Under the pieces are notes generated by a model. That model saw only the letters and a list, made by a program, of their open reading frames with translations. It did not search any database and was not told the origin of the DNA. A stretch of 8,830 nt of DNA. Source: an uncultured Ruminococcus sp. GTDB taxonomy: Bacteria; Bacillota_A; Clostridia; Oscillospirales; Ruminococcaceae. The stretch's first letter is position 1, and each line of letters begins with the position of its first letter. The translations under genes were made by a program, and so were the position numbers. Positions 6,153 through 8,830 of the stretch are shown piece by piece. The DNA lies in contig CACZPE010000434.1 in the NCBI GenBank assembly GCA_902782875.1, positions 1 to 8,830 on the forward strand, given 5' to 3'.

Positions 6153-7019
6153 CTACTTTATGATATGCTTTTCCTGTGTCTTTATTATCCTGTCGGGGAA
6201 ATAGCTCATATTGAAGCGCTTTCCGTCCTTGCGCTCATAGCCGTTCTCTATCTTTGCGGCGGCATATACGGAAGTACGCCCGTTTTCGGTGCGCTCGTAA
6301 TGATCATCCGTGCCTGCTACAACTCTTGCGGCTGTCTCAATGCCCTCATCTATTACAGAGCTGTCAAAGACCTCATGACCGCCGTACATCATATCAAACT
6401 CGGACTGACGGGATTTAAGACGCAGAAGGTCCTCGAGATACTCCTGTACTGTTGTGCAGTGGGGCAGGTCGAGAAGGGTATTGCCGTTGCAGGCATCGCC
6501 TGAGTATGCTATACGTGTGCTGTGATCTATCAGCACGATCGAGCCCTCGGTATGGCCGCTTACCCGCACTACCTCAATCTTTCTGTCGCCAAGGTCGAAG
6601 ATATCGCCGTCATAGAGAGGATATACAGCTATGGGGGTGCCGTCGGAGAAGTCATCCGCGGTGAGCGTGTCGTAATACTCCTTTGGTGTCATAGCCTTTG
6701 CGGCCTCATACATCTGTTCCTTTGTGAAGCCTGTCTGCATCTGGAAGAAAACTATGTCGCGGTGATGCATATAGCAGTGGCCGAATGCGAAATTGCCCAG
6801 GAAATGATCGGAGTGTGCGTGGGTGTTGACGACCTTTATCGGCTTGTCTGTGAGAGTACTGCAGTATGCCTTAAGATCGCCGAAGCCCATCATGGTATCT
6901 ATCAGCAGCGCATAGTCACGCCCCTCCACCAGATAGCAAAGCACATCCATGCTTGTTATCGCATTGCATTTTATCTTGAAGCTTCTGTCTGCTATTGTTT
7001 CATGTGAAAATATGTCCAT
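6153..7019 (-). CDS. Metallo-beta-lactamase-fold hydrolase
   Basis: The 288-residue cytosolic protein carries the metal-binding residues of the metallo-beta-lactamase fold: HAHSDH (H67, H69, D71, H72), SGHTEGS (H156), YSGD (D175) and YGGHE (H215). Together these can bind two zinc or iron ions and hydrolyse an ester, thioester, lactone or phosphoester. The substrate cannot be read from the sequence. An insert of about 50 residues (about 86-135, starting at HHRDIVF) separates the first and second halves, and a C-terminal tail of about 70 residues follows H215. The closest general description is an MBL-fold hydrolase of the glyoxalase-II/lactonase-like superfamily, not a true beta-lactamase. AGGAG lies seven bases before the ATG and the gene starts two bases after hemZ ends, so it is the last member of that operon. 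Confidence 0.92.
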   Translation of the reverse strand: MDIFSHETIADRSFKIKCNAITSMDVLCYLVEGRDYALLIDTMMGFGDLKAYCSTLTDKPIKVVNTHAHSDHFLGNFAFGHCYMHHRDIVFFQMQTGFTKEQMYEAAKAMTPKEYYDTLTADDFSDGTPIAVYPLYDGDIFDLGDRKIEVVRVSGHTEGSIVLIDHSTRIAYSGDACNGNTLLDLPHCTTVQEYLEDLLRLKSRQSEFDMMYGGHEVFDSSVIDEGIETAARVVAGTDDHYERTENGRTSVYAAAKIENGYERKDGKRFNMSYFPDRIIKTQEKHIIK

Positions 7020-7021
7020 AG

Positions 7022-8461
7022 CTATACTCCTGCGTATTCCTTCAGTTTCTCCTTGTATGCTGTCATTTTATCATATCGTGAAATATATTCATAGGGATAC
7101 TTGTAGTTGAAGTATCTTGTTATCTTGCCTGTATTACGGTCGGTAAGCTTTGTAGAACCGCCTGCACCGCAGGCCAGTATATCCTGGGTCTCCTCCATGA
7201 TATAGATGTTGTAAAGCCCTTCGCAGCCGTCTTTTGAGTAGCCGACGTTTTCCAGGTTGCCTATGGTGTTTTTCTGCCTGTACAGATAGTATGGGAAATA
7301 TCCGCTATCGGTCAGTCTGTCAAAGGCATATGTCACCATATCCGACAGCACCGCATCAGCGGTCATCTCATCCCTGTGCGCGCCCTGAAACAGCGTTGCT
7401 GAGCGCTTTACCGTCAGGGTATGCACGGTGATATCCTCGGGGCCGAGATCTATGAGACCGTCTATCGTAGCCCTGAAGCCCTCTGCGGTATCGGTCGGCA
7501 GTCCTGCTATGGTATCGGTGTTTATATTGTCAAAGCCCATTTTCCTTGCAAGGCTGAACGCCTTGTAGAACTGCTCCGATGAATGTATCCTTCCTATGGC
7601 CGAAAGTACGCTGTCGGAAAGGGTCTGGGGATTTATGGATATCCTTGTGGCAAAGTCTTTTATCGCGGACAGCTTGTCCTCGGTTATTGTGTCGGGTCTG
7701 CCTGCTTCGACGGTATATTCACGTATATGTGAGAGGTCGATGGACTTTGAAGCAGTCTCCATGATGCGGTAAAGCTCATCGGCGCTTATCGCTGTCGGAG
7801 TGCCTCCGCCGATATATACAGTGTCACAGCGCATTCTGCTGTCGCGGAGTATTTCGCCGAGATCTTCAAGCTCCCTGCAGAGCATGTCGACATACTGCGG
7901 TATAAGCTCCTTTGCTCCCCTCGAGGTTATCGAGTGTGAGACAAACGAGCAGTAGGAGCATCTTGACGGGCAGAAAGGTATGGATATATACAGTGAAAAT
8001 GTGTTGTCGCCGAGAGTATCGAGTGCCTTCTGCTGATGAACGGCGGTAAGGTATGCAAGATCGGATTTTTTCCGCGATATCAGATATTTCTCGTGTAGTG
8101 TCTGATATACACTGTCGCTGTCCATGCCCTGCTTTATCAGCGCATTCACCTTTTTGACGGGGCGTATGCCTGTAAGACAGCCCCATTCGGGGGTAATTCC
8201 CGTGAGCTCTGAGAGCGCATTAAAAAGCAGCCTGCACAGAGACAGCTCGTGATCATCCGCTGATGCGGGCAGGGGAGCGGTCTTTGTCACGCTCTTTCCC
8301 GATACATCCGCTGCGGCAAACATAACGTCCGTACAGACAGCAGTGATGCTGTCTGCGGACGAGGTGCCGTCATATGGAAGAAAATCGAAGCGCTCTATCG
8401 GGAAAAACAGCTTTATGACCGCTTCGATCTCATATTTATACGCATTCAGATATACTTTCAT
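7022..8461 (-). CDS. hemZ: Radical SAM coproporphyrinogen III dehydrogenase-like protein HemZ
   Basis: The 479-residue protein is a radical SAM enzyme of the HemN/HemW/HemZ group. The [4Fe-4S] cluster motif is FCPSRCSYC with C164, C168 and C171 (CX3CX2C). The SAM-binding glycine motif GGGTPT is at 218-223. The roughly 155-residue N-terminal extension before the radical SAM core, including WGCLTGIRPVK (93-103), and the C-terminal DILACGAGGSTKL segment are typical of clostridial HemZ. The family name implies oxidative decarboxylation of coproporphyrinogen III in anaerobic heme synthesis. Many gut Clostridia carrying it lack a full heme pathway, so the true substrate is uncertain and no other heme gene is visible here. 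The ATG overlaps the previous gene's TGA (ATGA) and AAAGGA lies six bases upstream. Confidence 0.9.
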   Translation of the reverse strand: MKVYLNAYKYEIEAVIKLFFPIERFDFLPYDGTSSADSITAVCTDVMFAAADVSGKSVTKTAPLPASADDHELSLCRLLFNALSELTGITPEWGCLTGIRPVKKVNALIKQGMDSDSVYQTLHEKYLISRKKSDLAYLTAVHQQKALDTLGDNTFSLYISIPFCPSRCSYCSFVSHSITSRGAKELIPQYVDMLCRELEDLGEILRDSRMRCDTVYIGGGTPTAISADELYRIMETASKSIDLSHIREYTVEAGRPDTITEDKLSAIKDFATRISINPQTLSDSVLSAIGRIHSSEQFYKAFSLARKMGFDNINTDTIAGLPTDTAEGFRATIDGLIDLGPEDITVHTLTVKRSATLFQGAHRDEMTADAVLSDMVTYAFDRLTDSGYFPYYLYRQKNTIGNLENVGYSKDGCEGLYNIYIMEETQDILACGAGGSTKLTDRNTGKITRYFNYKYPYEYISRYDKMTAYKEKLKEYAGV

Positions 8462-8830
8462 ATCATATCCTTTAAGTAGCCTGTCTGTCTTGCCGCATAG
8501 AGCATGCAGCGGTTCTCGCGGCGCTCACGGAACATGGTCGTGGCTTCGCCGTGTCCGGGATATACCTTGTAGTCGGTGAAGGTGTCAAAGTCATAGAGCA
8601 TGGCGAGGGTCTCGGTCATGACGGCGTCATTGCCGTCGGGCATATCCGTTCTGCCCATGCTGTCTTTGAAAAGGGTATCTCCGCTGAACATCACATCATC
8701 TATGATAAGGCATACAGAGCCGCTGGTATGTCCGGGAGTGTGCAGTACTTCGAATTCGAGCTCGCCGTGAGTTATCACATCGCCGTCCTCAAAGGTCATG
8801 GCATTCGTTACGGGGGAGACGGGCGGCAGC
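8458..8830 (-). CDS. Glyoxalase-II-like MBL-fold hydrolase, 5' end outside the window
   Basis: Only the last 123 residues are visible; the frame stays open to the window edge, so the apparent Met at 8799 is internal. Visible family blocks are LHTPGHTSGSVCL (third histidine ligand), FSGDTLFKDSMGRTDMPDGN (bridging aspartate plus the GRTD/P signature) and VYPGHGEATT (last histidine ligand). The HxHxDH motif should lie in the missing N-terminal 80-90 residues, judged from the usual length of about 205-210. Proteins of this type are small hydroxyacylglutathione-hydrolase-like or YqgX-like hydrolases, likely acting on thioesters. The stop overlaps the hemZ start by four bases, a sign of co-translation. 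In many Clostridia a gene of this type precedes hemZ, behind relA and dtd; this is recalled, not seen here. Confidence 0.9.
   Translation of the reverse strand, partial: LPPVSPVTNAMTFEDGDVITHGELEFEVLHTPGHTSGSVCLIIDDVMFSGDTLFKDSMGRTDMPDGNDAVMTETLAMLYDFDTFTDYKVYPGHGEATTMFRERRENRCMLYAARQTGYLKDMI

Noticed and set aside
6069..6503. 144-codon + strand frame covering the spacer and the end of the MBL gene
   Set aside because: Most of it is antisense to the MBL-fold gene with its complete metal-ligand set, and it has no convincing ribosome binding site.
1..8830. Insertion sequence, prophage, CRISPR array or tRNA gene
   Set aside because: No transposase, integrase or phage-like product, no regularly spaced direct repeats and no tRNA cloverleaf could be seen on either strand.

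Overview
The window reads as an ordinary chromosomal segment of a Firmicute, most likely a Ruminococcus-like Oscillospiraceae. The placement is inferred from several signs: a T-box leader in front of pheS, strong AGGAG-type ribosome binding sites, HemZ beside a glyoxalase-II-like hydrolase, an exported cell-wall-binding-repeat protein, and roughly balanced base composition. No mobile element, tRNA, rRNA or CRISPR array is visible.

Left edge (18-950, + strand): a secreted protein with a signal peptide, six glucan/choline-binding-type repeats and a C-terminal domain I do not recognise. It converges on pheT across a long inverted repeat (981-1028) that probably terminates transcription from both sides.

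Middle (1064-5996, - strand): a phenylalanyl-tRNA synthetase operon transcribed right to left. A near-consensus sigma-A promoter (5968-5996) starts a leader of about 310 nt. The leader has the hallmarks of a T-box riboswitch: a basal kink-turn, an AGTA specifier-loop strand, a UUC (Phe) specifier, an AGAGA distal stem I, a stem II/IIA-B-like block, and a competing antiterminator and terminator. Next come pheS, a DUF4291 protein, a two-helix membrane protein and pheT. The two non-synthetase genes lie between the alpha and beta subunit genes, with a 1-nt overlap and gaps of 17 and 19 nt, so they should be transcribed under the same Phe-tRNA control. This arrangement, and the apparent lack of the canonical UGGN element in the antiterminator, are the most unusual points of the window.

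Right part (6153-8830, - strand): a second, tightly packed operon. It holds the 3' part of a glyoxalase-II-like metallo-beta-lactamase-fold hydrolase, then hemZ (4-nt overlap), then a second, divergent metallo-beta-lactamase-fold hydrolase (2-nt gap). It probably ends at a weak hairpin near 6001-6031, just upstream of the pheS promoter. The spacer between them (6032-6152) contains nested inverted repeats of unknown role.

No clearly new biological system can be demonstrated here. The candidates worth following are the two genes inside pheST and the divergent T-box.
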